A stretch of 64,000 bases of DNA from Pelagomonas calceolata (taxonomy: Eukaryota > Sar > Pelagophyceae > Pelagomonadales > Pelagomonadaceae). This document shows, piece after piece, positions 1 through 10,736 of the stretch. A model generated the notes under the pieces. That model had not been told where the DNA came from and ran no database searches. It saw nothing but the letters and a program-made list of their open reading frames with translations. Each line of letters opens with the position of its first letter. Positions within the stretch are counted from its first letter, which is position 1. The DNA is taken from the NCBI GenBank assembly GCA_918797485.1, contig CAKKNE010000001.1, positions 5,146,001-5,210,000 of the forward strand. Reading direction: 5' to 3'. The translations under genes and the position numbers were made by a program.

Positions 1-158
1 CAGCGTAGCAGCATGCAGCAGTGGACCGCGCGACGACGAAATCGCTGGCGGTCTGATGAATGCGTAAGCACTACTGCATAGTATGAGTAGTCGTTTCATG
101 GTGGTGCAGCGCTTTGATACGATCTATACGTGCCACGCCGGTTGAACAAAATGGCATG

Positions 159-180
159 CTAGTGTCTTACATGACGCTAG
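159..180. promoter_or_regulatory. CTAG palindrome upstream of MFS gene
   Basis: Imperfect inverted repeat starting CTAGTG and ending CGCTAG (22 bases). It lies 146 bases before the ATG of the MFS gene and is the first of the recurrent intergenic palindromes. The rest of positions 1-325 shows no gene. Confidence 0.55.
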
Positions 181-325
181 TTCGGCGGCCCGGTTACAAA
201 AAAAGCGTGTAGTGCTCCTACAACCGCACGGTTTGAGCGCATAGCTCGTGTGCGCGACAGAAATCATAGTCACTGCCTGCACAGCAGACCGTGTGCCATA
301 GTATTCCCTACACGCCAAGATCTGG

Positions 326-1711
326 ATGGCACAGTCCTTGCTTGACAAGAACACCCTGTTGCTTCTCGCCTGCTCGTTTCTGCTGCAGTCCGATCAGAAT
401 CTCCTAGCGCCGCACTTAACGACGGTTGCCCATGAGTTCGGCATGAATGACGTCCAGCGCGACGAAAAGCTGGGCGGCGAACTTGCGATGGGACTATTCC
501 TACTCGGAGCGCCGGCTGCTCTCGCGATCGGTGCGTGCGCCGATCGCTATCCTCGGAAACTCCTCCTCGTCATCATACTGCTCGTCGGCGGCGCCGCGTC
601 GTTAGGCACTGCGCTCGCGCGCAGCTACTCCGACTTGTTCTGGATGCGCGCCTTGACCGGTGTGTCGCTCGGGTCAGCTCTTCCTGTCACGTTTTCACTC
701 GTGGGCGACATGTTCGCACCGTCGCAGCGGACGGCGGCGAGCGGTCGCGTGGGAGTGGCCATGTCTGCGGGAGTCGGCTTCGGACAAGCGATGAGCGGCT
801 TTCTTGGCGCGTGGCTAGCATCTTGGCGGGCACCCTTCGTAGTCGTCGGCGTGCTGTTCGTCGCCCTTGCGGCGATCGTCTGGATTGCATTCATAGAACC
901 GAGGCGTGGCGCGTTCGATGACACGGGTTCGGACGAGGACGAGCCTCGTGCCGAAACGGCACGACGCGATCTGGCAGCGGTTTTTCGGACGCCGACGGCG
1001 CTGCTCGTGTTTCTACAAGGGATACCAGGTTGCGTGCCATGGGGCGTCATTATCGTCTATTTACAAGACTACTTACAAGCGGACCTCGGCCTCAGCCTCG
1101 AGCGAAGCGCAATGGTGCTCACGTGCTTTGCAATTGGCGGCTTCGGCGGCCAATTTATTGGCGGAGAGCTCGGCCAACGACTCTATTCGTGGCGCAAGTC
1201 TGCAGCGGCGTGGCATATGTCCATAGCTGAATTGCTGTCGGTCCCGCCACTCGTCGTAATTCTCACGACGACCAAAGCAGACGCCAGCTTCGAAAAATTG
1301 GCACCCGTAGCCGTGGTGCTCGGCCTGCTCGCCACGCAAACTGGCCCGATCGTTCGAGCTTGCCTGACCAACACGACCGCTCCCCGGGCCAGAGCCTCGG
1401 CTTTTGCCGTGTTTGCTCTGTTCGACGACCTCGGTAAAGGGTTCGGCCCAGTTGTTATTGCACGACTGGTGCGAGCGTATGGTCGCCGGCGGGCGTTCGT
1501 AATTGCGACCATTTTTGGCTGGGGCGTCGGTTCCCTAGTTAATGCGGCGATCACCCTGACGCTTGAAGCCGACGAGCGGCGGCTCCGTTCCACGAACGAG
1601 TTCGAGCTCGTGCCCACCGAGACGCTCGGCGGCGCTGAACAGCTCCATCGCCGCTCGCCAAGTCACTCGCCCGACGGCGACGCCGGCTTGATCTACTTGG
1701 ATGCGACGTGA
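326..1711 (+). CDS. MFS transporter, spinster-like
   Basis: A 461-residue multi-pass carrier of the major facilitator superfamily, probably moving a small organic solute or lipid across an endomembrane or the plasma membrane. The order of hydrophobic segments fits 12 helices in two halves. The MFS signature loop between helices 2 and 3 is visible as GACADRYPRK near residue 70. A charged cytosolic linker rich in Asp, Glu and Arg near residues 192-217 separates the halves. The N-terminal run with DQNLLAPHLTTVA resembles the spinster/sphingosine-phosphate branch. The start is the first in-frame ATG, 146 bases after a CTAG palindrome. It converges with the giant WD40 gene, leaving 71 bases between stops. 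The substrate cannot be read from the sequence. Confidence 0.8.
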   Translation: MAQSLLDKNTLLLLACSFLLQSDQNLLAPHLTTVAHEFGMNDVQRDEKLGGELAMGLFLLGAPAALAIGACADRYPRKLLLVIILLVGGAASLGTALARSYSDLFWMRALTGVSLGSALPVTFSLVGDMFAPSQRTAASGRVGVAMSAGVGFGQAMSGFLGAWLASWRAPFVVVGVLFVALAAIVWIAFIEPRRGAFDDTGSDEDEPRAETARRDLAAVFRTPTALLVFLQGIPGCVPWGVIIVYLQDYLQADLGLSLERSAMVLTCFAIGGFGGQFIGGELGQRLYSWRKSAAAWHMSIAELLSVPPLVVILTTTKADASFEKLAPVAVVLGLLATQTGPIVRACLTNTTAPRARASAFAVFALFDDLGKGFGPVVIARLVRAYGRRRAFVIATIFGWGVGSLVNAAITLTLEADERRLRSTNEFELVPTETLGGAEQLHRRSPSHSPDGDAGLIYLDAT

Positions 1712-1782
1712 AAACCACCGACACCGCGTCGACGGCGTTCGGGGCAATGTTAGTTGATATGTTGTTTAATTCACATTACATT

Positions 1783-4700
1783 CTAGAGCCGCCGCGCGTG
1801 CGTGGAAGCCGACGTCACCTGGATGCTGTAAGGAATGGTCGGGCGCTTGCCCGTCGTCGGCGACTTGGGTGGGGGCTTGTGGTCGTACCTTTTATCGTCG
1901 ATGAGCAGGTGGTACCGCATGGGCTTGGGAGTAGCAAGAGTCATGGGATCGACGCGCGGCGCCACCGTCGCCTTCACCTGACTCTTCCACGAATCGGACC
2001 CGCGCGCGATCGTCCACCTCTCGTCTAGTTCTTCCATCGTCTCGCCGCGATCAGGACTGACAGACCTACGACGACGCCGCCGCTTCCCCTTCTTCTTCCT
2101 CTTCACGAGAGGCGCATGCGCGTTATCGACGGCCAGGGGCTTCATCGCTTCCTTGTCCTCACTTTTCATGTGCGCGAGGCCCATGCGGTACATGAGCTTT
2201 TCAAAAGCAACCGCATCTTCATCGTTCTCCGGGTTATTCAATTCATCCAGCGACACGTTCCAGGCCTCCATGGACGCTTGGGCCTCGGCCTTGGCTTCCA
2301 GAGTGTCACTACCAGGAGCCGGCGCCGGGACGCACGCTTCCTCCTCTTCCACAACCCCAGAAAAGGACATACTCAACTTCTTCGCCTGCTCCCTAAATTG
2401 TTTCCGCTGGTCCTGGACGCTACCCCTTACTAAATCGTCTTCCATCTCCGTCGCCTTTTTACCTTCTTTTATAGCCTTTTCTAAGGCCAACTCGTTCTCG
2501 ACGCGATTCGTCGCGTCCTCCAGAGCAGCGGCAAAGTCCTCTACTAGATCAGAAGCGGGCATCTCGGCTAATACCTTCAGTCGGCGCGTGATGGGTTCGA
2601 CTCGCTTCAAGGTAGCCGATTCGTCACCCTGATCAAGTAACCCGGAACAAGCCGCATAGATCGCGAAGTGGCACGGCGCTTTAGAAGCTGAACGGACAGC
2701 GACGCCGTACTTCCCGACTCTATATTTAGAGTGATCAGGCTGCACTACACATTTCTTCTCTTGTCTCAATGAGGTATCGCGCCAATCTGAGTCTTGCAAC
2801 GTCGGTATGCGACCGTGGGCCACCAACAAGTCGGCGTCGCCCTTGATGCACACCAACATGATCGTCGCGACGGCGCCGTTATGTGGTATCGTGAAGTTGT
2901 ACAACGCTTCTCGGGAAACGGAGCCGTGCTCGACGCGGAACCAAGTCAACGGTTTGGACTCATCTGGGAGTAGTAAATTAGAATCACCGAGATCCAACGA
3001 GTATTTCGCAAACTGCACATTTGACGATGAACCCATCACTTCGGCAAAAGTCCTAGAAGCATCTTGCACGGTCTTGCCGTTCAAGAGACTTTCGGCCTTC
3101 TCAACGCCAAGCGAAGCGTACAAGCGAGCTGATTGAGCCAAGACCTTCTCCAGCGCTCGATCTCGTTCCTCCTGCGACTGGTCACTCTTAACAAGTAAAG
3201 CCTTATCCACTTTATCCCGGTCCGCAAAATCATCAGCAAACCTCCTGTCAAAATACCTGCGCCAGTCATTGGTGACAGGTACGACCACGTCCGCCTCGTA
3301 CACTTTCGTATCTTTCACGTGAAACTGCTCATCATCATACTCCAACTTTTCTCCCCGACTTTCCCGGAAGATGCGCTGCACAGAGTCAGGTAAGCTATTC
3401 TCAGCCATGCCTTCCTCGCCGAAGACATCTAACGACTTCTGTAACTCAACCGCCGCGGGACCCATCATCGGAGGCTTCGACGGCCTTTGTTCCTCGGAGA
3501 ACGGATCAAATCTAAGGTCCTCGGAGAACGCGAATTGACAACCGAAGACCGGCCTGACTTTCGGTTTACTCTCTTCTTCAGCCCGCTTGCGCGCCTCCTC
3601 GGCTTCCCGCTCCAGCCGAGCCTTCTCCGCGGCCAACCGTTCCCGTTCTTCCTCCTCGGCAAGGGCCATCTGTCTTGCTAACTCCTCAGCCTCGGCCTCC
3701 TTCCGGCGAGCCTCCTCCTCCGCCGCCTTTCGTCGTTGGGCCACTTTGCCCAGCAACTTGCCCTTGAAAACGTGCCCAATCTTCTTCGTCCTTTGATCAC
3801 TAATATTCTGCTCGACCGCGCGGAACATGCCGGCCATGTTCCGCGCTTTCAGTTTCGCCAACTCGGCCGCGGCGCGCTCGTTCTCCTCGCGCATGCGCCC
3901 TTCGGCGTCCAACCTCGCTCGCAGTTCATCGGCCTTTTCTTTGGCGATTCGTTCCTCCTCCGCCAGTTGCCACATGTAGTCCCGCTCGTAGTCCTCTTCC
4001 GCTTGCATTTGAGCTCGTTCATTTGATTCTCTATTCATCTCTTGCTTGAGGAAGGCCTCTCGCTCGAGCCGGGCGATCTCCGCCAATCTCGCTTCCTCGG
4101 CCAAACGTTCCTCCTCGACTTGTTTTCGGATGAACGTACCTTCTTCCTCGTGAGAAGCCATCATCGAGCGTTCTTCTTCTTCCAAACGCGCTAAACGCTC
4201 CTCTTCCAAGCGCCTTAACCTTAATTCCTCGGCTAATCGGAATTCTTCTCTGACCAAGTCTCGCAACTCATGCGACAGGTGCTCCTCGCGCTCCATCTTA
4301 CTACGTTCATCCTTCTCTCTACGTAACTCCTCGCGCTTCCGCTTCTGGCGCGCACGCTTCTCTGCCTCGAGGCGCTCCTTCTCGGCCGCAATCCGCAATC
4401 TCTCGGCCTCCAGCTTCCGCAGCTCCTCCTGCTCGCGCGCAATGCGCTCCCGCTCCAACCGTTCCGCTACAGCTCTCTCAGCTTCTAACCGTTGTCTCTC
4501 GGCGCGTTCCTCCTCTTCCCTTTGTACGCGTAATGCCTCGAGCTCCGCCTCGACGCGAGCTCGTTCTCTAGCCTCCTCCGCGAGTCGCTCGGCCTCAAGA
4601 GCAGCTAGTCTTTCAGCCTCCAACCTGTCAAGCTCGGCCTGCCTCCGACGCTCCTCTTCGTCGGCCAAAGCAGCTCGTCTTGCACGCATCTGCTCCTCGA

Positions 4701-7700
4701 GCAGCCGAGCCATGTCCTCGCGCTGCTTCTTCGTGGCCGTGCCCGGCGGCGTCATGCCCGGGATATGAATTGCGGGAGCCGGGCCCGGCGCGACGGCCTG
4801 GCCGGCGGCGCGCTGTTTCTTGCGCTGCGCGGCTAATCCATCTCTACGCTTCTTCTCTAGATCCGCCTTGAGTCGGGCCACTTCATCGGGGGGTAAAAAC
4901 CGTACGGGAGAGACGCCTTTCCCGAGCGCGTTGTATAGACCAGCCGCACTTTCTACTCGTAGCATCTCCTCCCTAATAGAGTAGGGCGGGTGCTCGCCCC
5001 GTTCGCCTAGTTTCGCCTGCCATTCCAAGGCCGACTTGAACTGCAATTGCTTCGAGGAGGGCTCCTGTTTGAGTTGTCGCGCTTCGTAGAAGGGGTCGCC
5101 GATATATGTGTAAGTTGCTAACGACCGGTGCTGGCCCGGCTTGACGGTAGGATGCGGCCACGCTAATTGTTTACCTACCTCTTTCTTTGCCATTGAACGA
5201 CTTAAGGATTGGACGGGCCGCGCCGTCTCGTATTTTGGGGGTGATAACTGCGGCGCCGCCTGCTCTGAGACGTCGGACATGAACAAAGGCACGCCCTCCG
5301 CTTTTAGTGTAATGCCCGGGTTCATCTTCCGGATGCTTTGCACGGGTTTCTCCGGACGCGCGCGACGCCGCGAGTGCGCCGTCGCCGCCCTCGAAGCGCC
5401 GGCCGTGTCCCCTATTAACTCTTCGGAAGCTACGGTCGCGGGTCTGGATATAGTCAGAGTACCGGGCAATAAAGAAGGCCGCTTGTCAAAATTCACGAGT
5501 TCCGACACTTGGAGCTGGCCCGGGAAGAGGCTTGCCAATTGCGACTTCTTGGCTGGGGATCTCACAAACACAGGTGAAGATTTGGGCACGCCGACGTAGG
5601 AACAGTACGTCCGTAGGATCGAACCCATCTGCTCGTCGATGCCTATGAGCTGTTCACAAGCTATGGAATATAAAGCGTGCAATGGCGGCAACCGCTTGTG
5701 TAAGGTGCTATCAACCCACAACATGGCCCAGAAGTCCAGATAACACACCTGCTGGTCCAGGGGGTCGGAATAAGTTCTTACGATTTGTTTCAATGCGAGC
5801 TCGTTGTCCGACAATAAAGAGTCGTCGACCGGGTTTTGGAAGGTGGGCGAGGGCCACGGAGCCCACCCCGTAGTGCCGCCTCGTATACAATCCCCAAACT
5901 CGGAACCACTTAAAACGCCCGTTCTTGATGAATCTTTCGCCACAAATCTCAAAAGTAAATCTCGTAAAGATTGGAGGTCGCGGCTCCACTGCAGGTCGTC
6001 TACCGAAGTTTGGGGACCATGTCTCGAGGCCACAATGCGCTCCTCTCTCTCAAGAGCGAATAAGGTGGAAGCGCATCGCGCCGCGACAGCATCACCTCGT
6101 ACAATCTCTGAAGTCAGTATCAGCGCGAAGGCCTCCGCGTCGACGGCTTCGTCCCAATGACCATAAGGACTTCCGCGCAACCCTTTCAATGAAGCTAATT
6201 CGCGGACGACCGCCGAGGCCACCACCGGAGACGAGCAGACCTGCCTCGCGGCCGACGCGCACGCTCTTCTCGAGGCTGATAAATAACATAAGCCATCATT
6301 CGCCGCCGCTTCATACACAACATCCACGTCGCTCGGAATGTCCCCGTACAGAAACGCCCGATCTCTCAACCAGGCCAGCGCATCAATATAATTCACCGCT
6401 GCTCCTTCCGGGAATGCGTCATAACCATCAACGCCAAACAGCCGCGCGCACGCTAGTAACGAGGGCGCTTTCCGACCGTGCACAAATAATGAGTCGAGAA
6501 ATGAAACAACATGCGCCTCGGCGATCTGCCGCGGCCCGAAGCTCTGTCTGAATAAGGCATAGCAGGACGCCGCGAACGTGTTCGGTTTCCTTTGTGCGGT
6601 GTGCGCCGCGCTCAGCTCCTCGGCGTGCGCCTCGATGACCTTGCGGGCCTCCTTCATGCACACTCTAGGCGGCATCGCATTGACGGAAGTAGTTTCGGGG
6701 AGAGGTTCGGATTTATTCGGCATGGATCCCGTCTCGGACAAAGCTCTAGCGAATTTGAGCCGAGGGTCCGTAAACAACGCATCGAAGACCTCGGGCACCT
6801 CGGCCGGCGGCTTCGTTTGGCGCGGAGCCGTCGGCACGCGAGCCGGCGTCGCCGGCGTCGGGATCCGAGGTTCGGCTCGGAGCGGATACGGCGTCGGCAG
6901 CGGCGCGTCCGGCGCCACTAAATCACTTAGTGGCGTCGCTTCGACCATATAAGCCTCGCCCCAGTCGGCGTAGACCTTGCGCCGCTTGACTCGAGCTAGT
7001 TCTTTGTACCTTTTGACCGAACAACGCTTCTTCTCTTGCGTCCGGGACCAGCCGCCGCCGCCCCGATCTAGGCAGGGAGCGTGTTGTGTAGGCGTATCAT
7101 TTAAAATACGACAGAGATGCGCGGCGACGTCGCAGAGCTGGTCGTACGTTATCGACGCGCCCCGCCGCCGGTTCTGTCTCAACATATCAAGTTTGTCCGC
7201 GCGCTTCCGCCGGAATCGCTCCAGGTTATCCGCATCGTAGTCCTCGTCCTCGTCCTCGGGCCCGAGCCACTGCAGGGCCTCTTCATCGGCCGCGTCGAAG
7301 ACCGACGTTTCTCGTGATGCGGCGTCCACCTGATCCGGTGTGACGATAGGCCACCAGTTCTTGAGGATTGCTGGTAACGCAGCACCATTGACAAAACCCT
7401 TGCCGAAGTCCCTCAGATGGAAAGCGGTCCGTAGTGATTCGTCGGCCAACAACGTTTGTTGAGAGGGGAGGTCCTCCCTTCGGATGGGACTGATGGGTTG
7501 TTGCTCCTCATCGTCAGATACAGTAGGCTCCTCTTGGACCTGTCTGCCCTCAAACAAGTATTCGCCCGCGCCCGACGCCGGTCTCAGTTCGGCAGAAATG
7601 ATCGGCCGGTCGGCGACGCTCCGCGGTCGTTTCCACGGCATTTCGGGAGACGCTTTCGTCAGCCACGGCGCCTCCTCCACACTCAACTGGGGCTGCGCGG

Positions 7701-10236
7701 AGAAGGGCGTCGCCGCGCCCGATTCATCAAATAAGCGCGGGACGTCGAGCGTCAGTCGAGCGGCCGTCCGCGAGGCCGTCAGGACCGTGTCGTTCTCTGA
7801 TGAGACGGAGACTTCTTTCATGATCTTGTGGGGCGTGGCTACACTTCTCTCTTTGACTATCGATTGATCTTGTGGGTCCTCGGCGAGGCTCACGCGCGCC
7901 ACGCGCGCGCCGTCCGCCAAAACGGCATCCAGGCCCTGGCGCGACCGGACCAAGATCGCGCTCATTATACTATGCCCAAGTACGATACATCTTTGTAATT
8001 GTAAGGTATCGGCGCCCTGGATCGCCTTCCATAGAGCCAGGCTTCGGTCTAACGAAGCCGATAACACGAATGCTGAGGAAGGCAACGCATCCAGTGAAGT
8101 AACCTCCTGCAAATGACCCCCGCGAGCGCCCCTATCTAAATCCTTCGGCTCCTCCTCTCCCCGTAATTGCTCGGCGTCGATCGGCCAGGCCTCGATCAAC
8201 CCCGAGTCGAACCCAACGAAGGTCTGCGCTTCTCCCAATGACGCTTGGGCCACACATAACGCCGTCACGGACCCCTGCGCCACGAAGTAGCCCGCAATCA
8301 CCAAGCTGTTGGTAGTGGCGCGCCACAATCGAACAACCCCATCTCCGGAGGCCGACGCGATGACTACTAACGTAGCGTAACTTCGTCGCGGCGTCTGGGG
8401 GTCCTCCCAGCCCTTGAGTTTCTTCGGGAAACCTCTGTGATCAGCTAGGACACCGGACGCCAAGGCAGAAATGGAAGAGGTGTGCGCCTGCTGCGACCAC
8501 AGACATTTTTTATTGGTCATATTCCACAGTTTTAAAAAGCCGTCGGCGTCTCCACATACTACGATGTTCTTTGACGGTAACGGACATACTCGTGTAATCG
8601 GGCCCTTGCCGTCTATTCTGCTTACGGAGGCGGTGCCCATCGCGTTCGTCGCCGGGTCTACTATTGCTCTGTCTCTCAGACTACTTTCCCAGTCCGGCTC
8701 GACTATTTCTAACACACCATCGGACCTCCCAACGACAATGGACGAACAGTCGGGCAGCCAGCCTAATGACACGCGATCACCTTGTAGCGCGGACCGCCCG
8801 ATGCCGACTAAAGCAGCTCGTCCCGTCTGCAACCTTTTGCCGGGAGGCCTCTTATCCTTTGATCGATTGATAGACATCAACTTGTTCGCCTTGGCCAGAA
8901 TCTCGGGAGCGGGCGGCGGCACTCTAAGGCAGTGGCCCTCGGCATGTAAAGCCTCGACGTGGCCGCCGTCCGTCAATGCTACCACACAGTGTTCCCGGTC
9001 ATCCAACAGTAACCCTCGTCGCAAATCCAAGACGCGATCCGCACACAAAGCGGCGTGCCAGGCCGGCGCATGGACCTCGTACAGCGTGACTAACCCACCA
9101 GAACACGCCGCGATCAACGTGCGCCGCGCGACGGCCTCGTCGTTCATCGCCAACTCCATGAGGACCAAGCGCATGGGCGTCGCCCGACATATTGATTGCA
9201 ACCAAGCGGCGTAGTCGTCGTCCTCGGCCGGCGCCGGCTCGCCCGGGATGTGTTTTGCTGTTAACTCAATGACGGAAGGGTGGTCTTGACTTCCATTCCG
9301 CACGATCTGGTTGCACTCTTCTCCATTTGAGTCACCGACGAGCCAGTGCTTGACGCTCCTCGACACACCGCCGCACGAAAAGAACTCGAACCTCCCATGT
9401 CCTTGGTCCTCCAAGCCACTCAACTCGAAGACGCCTTTCGCATCGTCGTTCTCCACCTTATCGTGGATATGTGCCGCAATACAAGCGAGCGCCTCGGGCG
9501 GGCCCCGTTCACCGTTGAGTGCGGGCACCGCCCATATAAGGATGACGCCGTCGTCTAGACCTACTACCACTCTACCTCCACCCACGTGGAGCAAGGAGGT
9601 GATGGCCGGCGGGTCTTCTCTCATAATGCGCCCGCCGGCCTCCCAGCACAGCGCCAGGCGCGGCTCTATCACATCTTTCATCGCGTCGCCGAGCCTCCAG
9701 ACCCAGACCGTCGCGTCGACGGCACCTAACAACACATCTTGAGATGTGTGGAGGACGTGCATCGCGCCCCTTGTCGAATGCTCATTTAAGGTGCATACCT
9801 GGCTCACTTCGCTATCGCTCTCCAAGCGCCACAGCTTGAGCTCCTGTTCGCCCGACGTGATGACTAAACCGGATGAGTGGATCACCAGGCTCGCGAGGAA
9901 GTCGTCGTGCGGTTTATACCGCAACAACGGCGCGAGCGAAGCGTGCAGGATCTGGACGGTGGACGCGTCGGCATGCTTCGAGGGTTCATCATCATACGCC
10001 ACGACGTAGACGTCTCGAGGCGCGTGGTGGACGATGTAGATCGGCGAAGGCGACCGCGGGTCCAACCACAACACGGCCAGTTCCTTCCTTGTCGAAAACA
10101 ATCGTAGAGCCTGCTCGTCTCCTGTTAATAAATGCTGGCGCCGCCGGTTGTACGCTAAGGTTAGCACGGGGAGGACGCTGCCCCGGAGCTGGTGGCGCCT
10201 CACTAGCGTTTCTCGCGTGAGCTGCTGGGGCTCCAT
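1783..10236 (-). CDS. giant WD40 repeat / coiled-coil protein
   Basis: A 2817-residue protein in one uninterrupted frame. Residues about 20-850 hold many WD40-type blades (repeated GH/D...W-D patterns such as LKLWNMTNKK and VRLWRATTNS), enough for two or more propellers. Around residue 1430 an EF-hand-like stretch (KDSSRTGVLSGSEF) appears. Residues about 1780-2225 are an extreme Glu/Arg/Lys-rich coiled coil (repeats of the EEERLAEEARLAE kind). A very basic patch (KKKGKRRRRRRS) lies near residue 2715. I start at the ATG at 10236; an open frame runs a further 49 codons upstream without ATG. The architecture resembles long axonemal or scaffold WD proteins such as WDR87, but this is likeness of layout only. 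A cytoskeletal or ciliary scaffold role is inference. Confidence 0.75.
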   Translation of the reverse strand: MEPQQLTRETLVRRHQLRGSVLPVLTLAYNRRRQHLLTGDEQALRLFSTRKELAVLWLDPRSPSPIYIVHHAPRDVYVVAYDDEPSKHADASTVQILHASLAPLLRYKPHDDFLASLVIHSSGLVITSGEQELKLWRLESDSEVSQVCTLNEHSTRGAMHVLHTSQDVLLGAVDATVWVWRLGDAMKDVIEPRLALCWEAGGRIMREDPPAITSLLHVGGGRVVVGLDDGVILIWAVPALNGERGPPEALACIAAHIHDKVENDDAKGVFELSGLEDQGHGRFEFFSCGGVSRSVKHWLVGDSNGEECNQIVRNGSQDHPSVIELTAKHIPGEPAPAEDDDYAAWLQSICRATPMRLVLMELAMNDEAVARRTLIAACSGGLVTLYEVHAPAWHAALCADRVLDLRRGLLLDDREHCVVALTDGGHVEALHAEGHCLRVPPPAPEILAKANKLMSINRSKDKRPPGKRLQTGRAALVGIGRSALQGDRVSLGWLPDCSSIVVGRSDGVLEIVEPDWESSLRDRAIVDPATNAMGTASVSRIDGKGPITRVCPLPSKNIVVCGDADGFLKLWNMTNKKCLWSQQAHTSSISALASGVLADHRGFPKKLKGWEDPQTPRRSYATLVVIASASGDGVVRLWRATTNSLVIAGYFVAQGSVTALCVAQASLGEAQTFVGFDSGLIEAWPIDAEQLRGEEEPKDLDRGARGGHLQEVTSLDALPSSAFVLSASLDRSLALWKAIQGADTLQLQRCIVLGHSIMSAILVRSRQGLDAVLADGARVARVSLAEDPQDQSIVKERSVATPHKIMKEVSVSSENDTVLTASRTAARLTLDVPRLFDESGAATPFSAQPQLSVEEAPWLTKASPEMPWKRPRSVADRPIISAELRPASGAGEYLFEGRQVQEEPTVSDDEEQQPISPIRREDLPSQQTLLADESLRTAFHLRDFGKGFVNGAALPAILKNWWPIVTPDQVDAASRETSVFDAADEEALQWLGPEDEDEDYDADNLERFRRKRADKLDMLRQNRRRGASITYDQLCDVAAHLCRILNDTPTQHAPCLDRGGGGWSRTQEKKRCSVKRYKELARVKRRKVYADWGEAYMVEATPLSDLVAPDAPLPTPYPLRAEPRIPTPATPARVPTAPRQTKPPAEVPEVFDALFTDPRLKFARALSETGSMPNKSEPLPETTSVNAMPPRVCMKEARKVIEAHAEELSAAHTAQRKPNTFAASCYALFRQSFGPRQIAEAHVVSFLDSLFVHGRKAPSLLACARLFGVDGYDAFPEGAAVNYIDALAWLRDRAFLYGDIPSDVDVVYEAAANDGLCYLSASRRACASAARQVCSSPVVASAVVRELASLKGLRGSPYGHWDEAVDAEAFALILTSEIVRGDAVAARCASTLFALEREERIVASRHGPQTSVDDLQWSRDLQSLRDLLLRFVAKDSSRTGVLSGSEFGDCIRGGTTGWAPWPSPTFQNPVDDSLLSDNELALKQIVRTYSDPLDQQVCYLDFWAMLWVDSTLHKRLPPLHALYSIACEQLIGIDEQMGSILRTYCSYVGVPKSSPVFVRSPAKKSQLASLFPGQLQVSELVNFDKRPSLLPGTLTISRPATVASEELIGDTAGASRAATAHSRRRARPEKPVQSIRKMNPGITLKAEGVPLFMSDVSEQAAPQLSPPKYETARPVQSLSRSMAKKEVGKQLAWPHPTVKPGQHRSLATYTYIGDPFYEARQLKQEPSSKQLQFKSALEWQAKLGERGEHPPYSIREEMLRVESAAGLYNALGKGVSPVRFLPPDEVARLKADLEKKRRDGLAAQRKKQRAAGQAVAPGPAPAIHIPGMTPPGTATKKQREDMARLLEEQMRARRAALADEEERRRQAELDRLEAERLAALEAERLAEEARERARVEAELEALRVQREEEERAERQRLEAERAVAERLERERIAREQEELRKLEAERLRIAAEKERLEAEKRARQKRKREELRREKDERSKMEREEHLSHELRDLVREEFRLAEELRLRRLEEERLARLEEEERSMMASHEEEGTFIRKQVEEERLAEEARLAEIARLEREAFLKQEMNRESNERAQMQAEEDYERDYMWQLAEEERIAKEKADELRARLDAEGRMREENERAAAELAKLKARNMAGMFRAVEQNISDQRTKKIGHVFKGKLLGKVAQRRKAAEEEARRKEAEAEELARQMALAEEEERERLAAEKARLEREAEEARKRAEEESKPKVRPVFGCQFAFSEDLRFDPFSEEQRPSKPPMMGPAAVELQKSLDVFGEEGMAENSLPDSVQRIFRESRGEKLEYDDEQFHVKDTKVYEADVVVPVTNDWRRYFDRRFADDFADRDKVDKALLVKSDQSQEERDRALEKVLAQSARLYASLGVEKAESLLNGKTVQDASRTFAEVMGSSSNVQFAKYSLDLGDSNLLLPDESKPLTWFRVEHGSVSREALYNFTIPHNGAVATIMLVCIKGDADLLVAHGRIPTLQDSDWRDTSLRQEKKCVVQPDHSKYRVGKYGVAVRSASKAPCHFAIYAACSGLLDQGDESATLKRVEPITRRLKVLAEMPASDLVEDFAAALEDATNRVENELALEKAIKEGKKATEMEDDLVRGSVQDQRKQFREQAKKLSMSFSGVVEEEEACVPAPAPGSDTLEAKAEAQASMEAWNVSLDELNNPENDEDAVAFEKLMYRMGLAHMKSEDKEAMKPLAVDNAHAPLVKRKKKGKRRRRRRSVSPDRGETMEELDERWTIARGSDSWKSQVKATVAPRVDPMTLATPKPMRYHLLIDDKRYDHKPPPKSPTTGKRPTIPYSIQVTSASTHARRL

Positions 10237-10410
10237 GCTGCCCGTCTGCGCTTGCTGCCCAGCCCTGCTCCGGCCTTGGCCCTGTCCACTTGGGGCTGCC
10301 CGTCTGGTTGAGGAGCGCTCAGGGTTGCTTGCCCAGTGCCCTGCGCCGGTCTTGTCCCTGTCCGGGCGCGGCACTGCGGCCAAGCCTCCGCAATAGCGCC
10401 GCTGTCGAGG

Positions 10411-10429
10411 CTAGTGCATAGCACGCTAT
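10411..10429. promoter_or_regulatory. degenerate CTAG palindrome
   Basis: A weaker match to the recurrent palindrome (CTAGTG half-site, second half CGCTATG) in the divergent spacer between the giant WD40 gene (start 10236) and the SpoIIAA-like gene (start 10737). Confidence 0.25.
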
Positions 10430-10736
10430 GGCTCTAGCTTAATTTGCCCCGAGTACCAATCATTTGTCATTGTCCAGGCCCTCGATGCCTGGTCCGTGCT
10501 TATGGCGGCATCTGTGGCACCGGCCCGGGTCTGCAGCTCGGCTTGGCTCAATCTTGCTCTTCGTAGCTGGCTCGCAACGACGAGCTACCGCGACGTGCGA
10601 AGCTGTGCCAAGGAGCTCAGTACTTGCACACTCTCTGTGCGCATCGTTTTTTGCTTCAGACCGCCGTCAAAAGGTCGAGTCAAGACAGCAGTGCCTGTGG
10701 CAGCCAGCGCATCACCGCGTGCGACGCCGTTTCGTC

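Noticed and set aside
8471-9214. 247-codon plus-strand frame within the giant WD40 gene
   Set aside because: Antisense shadow; the WD40 reading on the minus strand explains the sequence.
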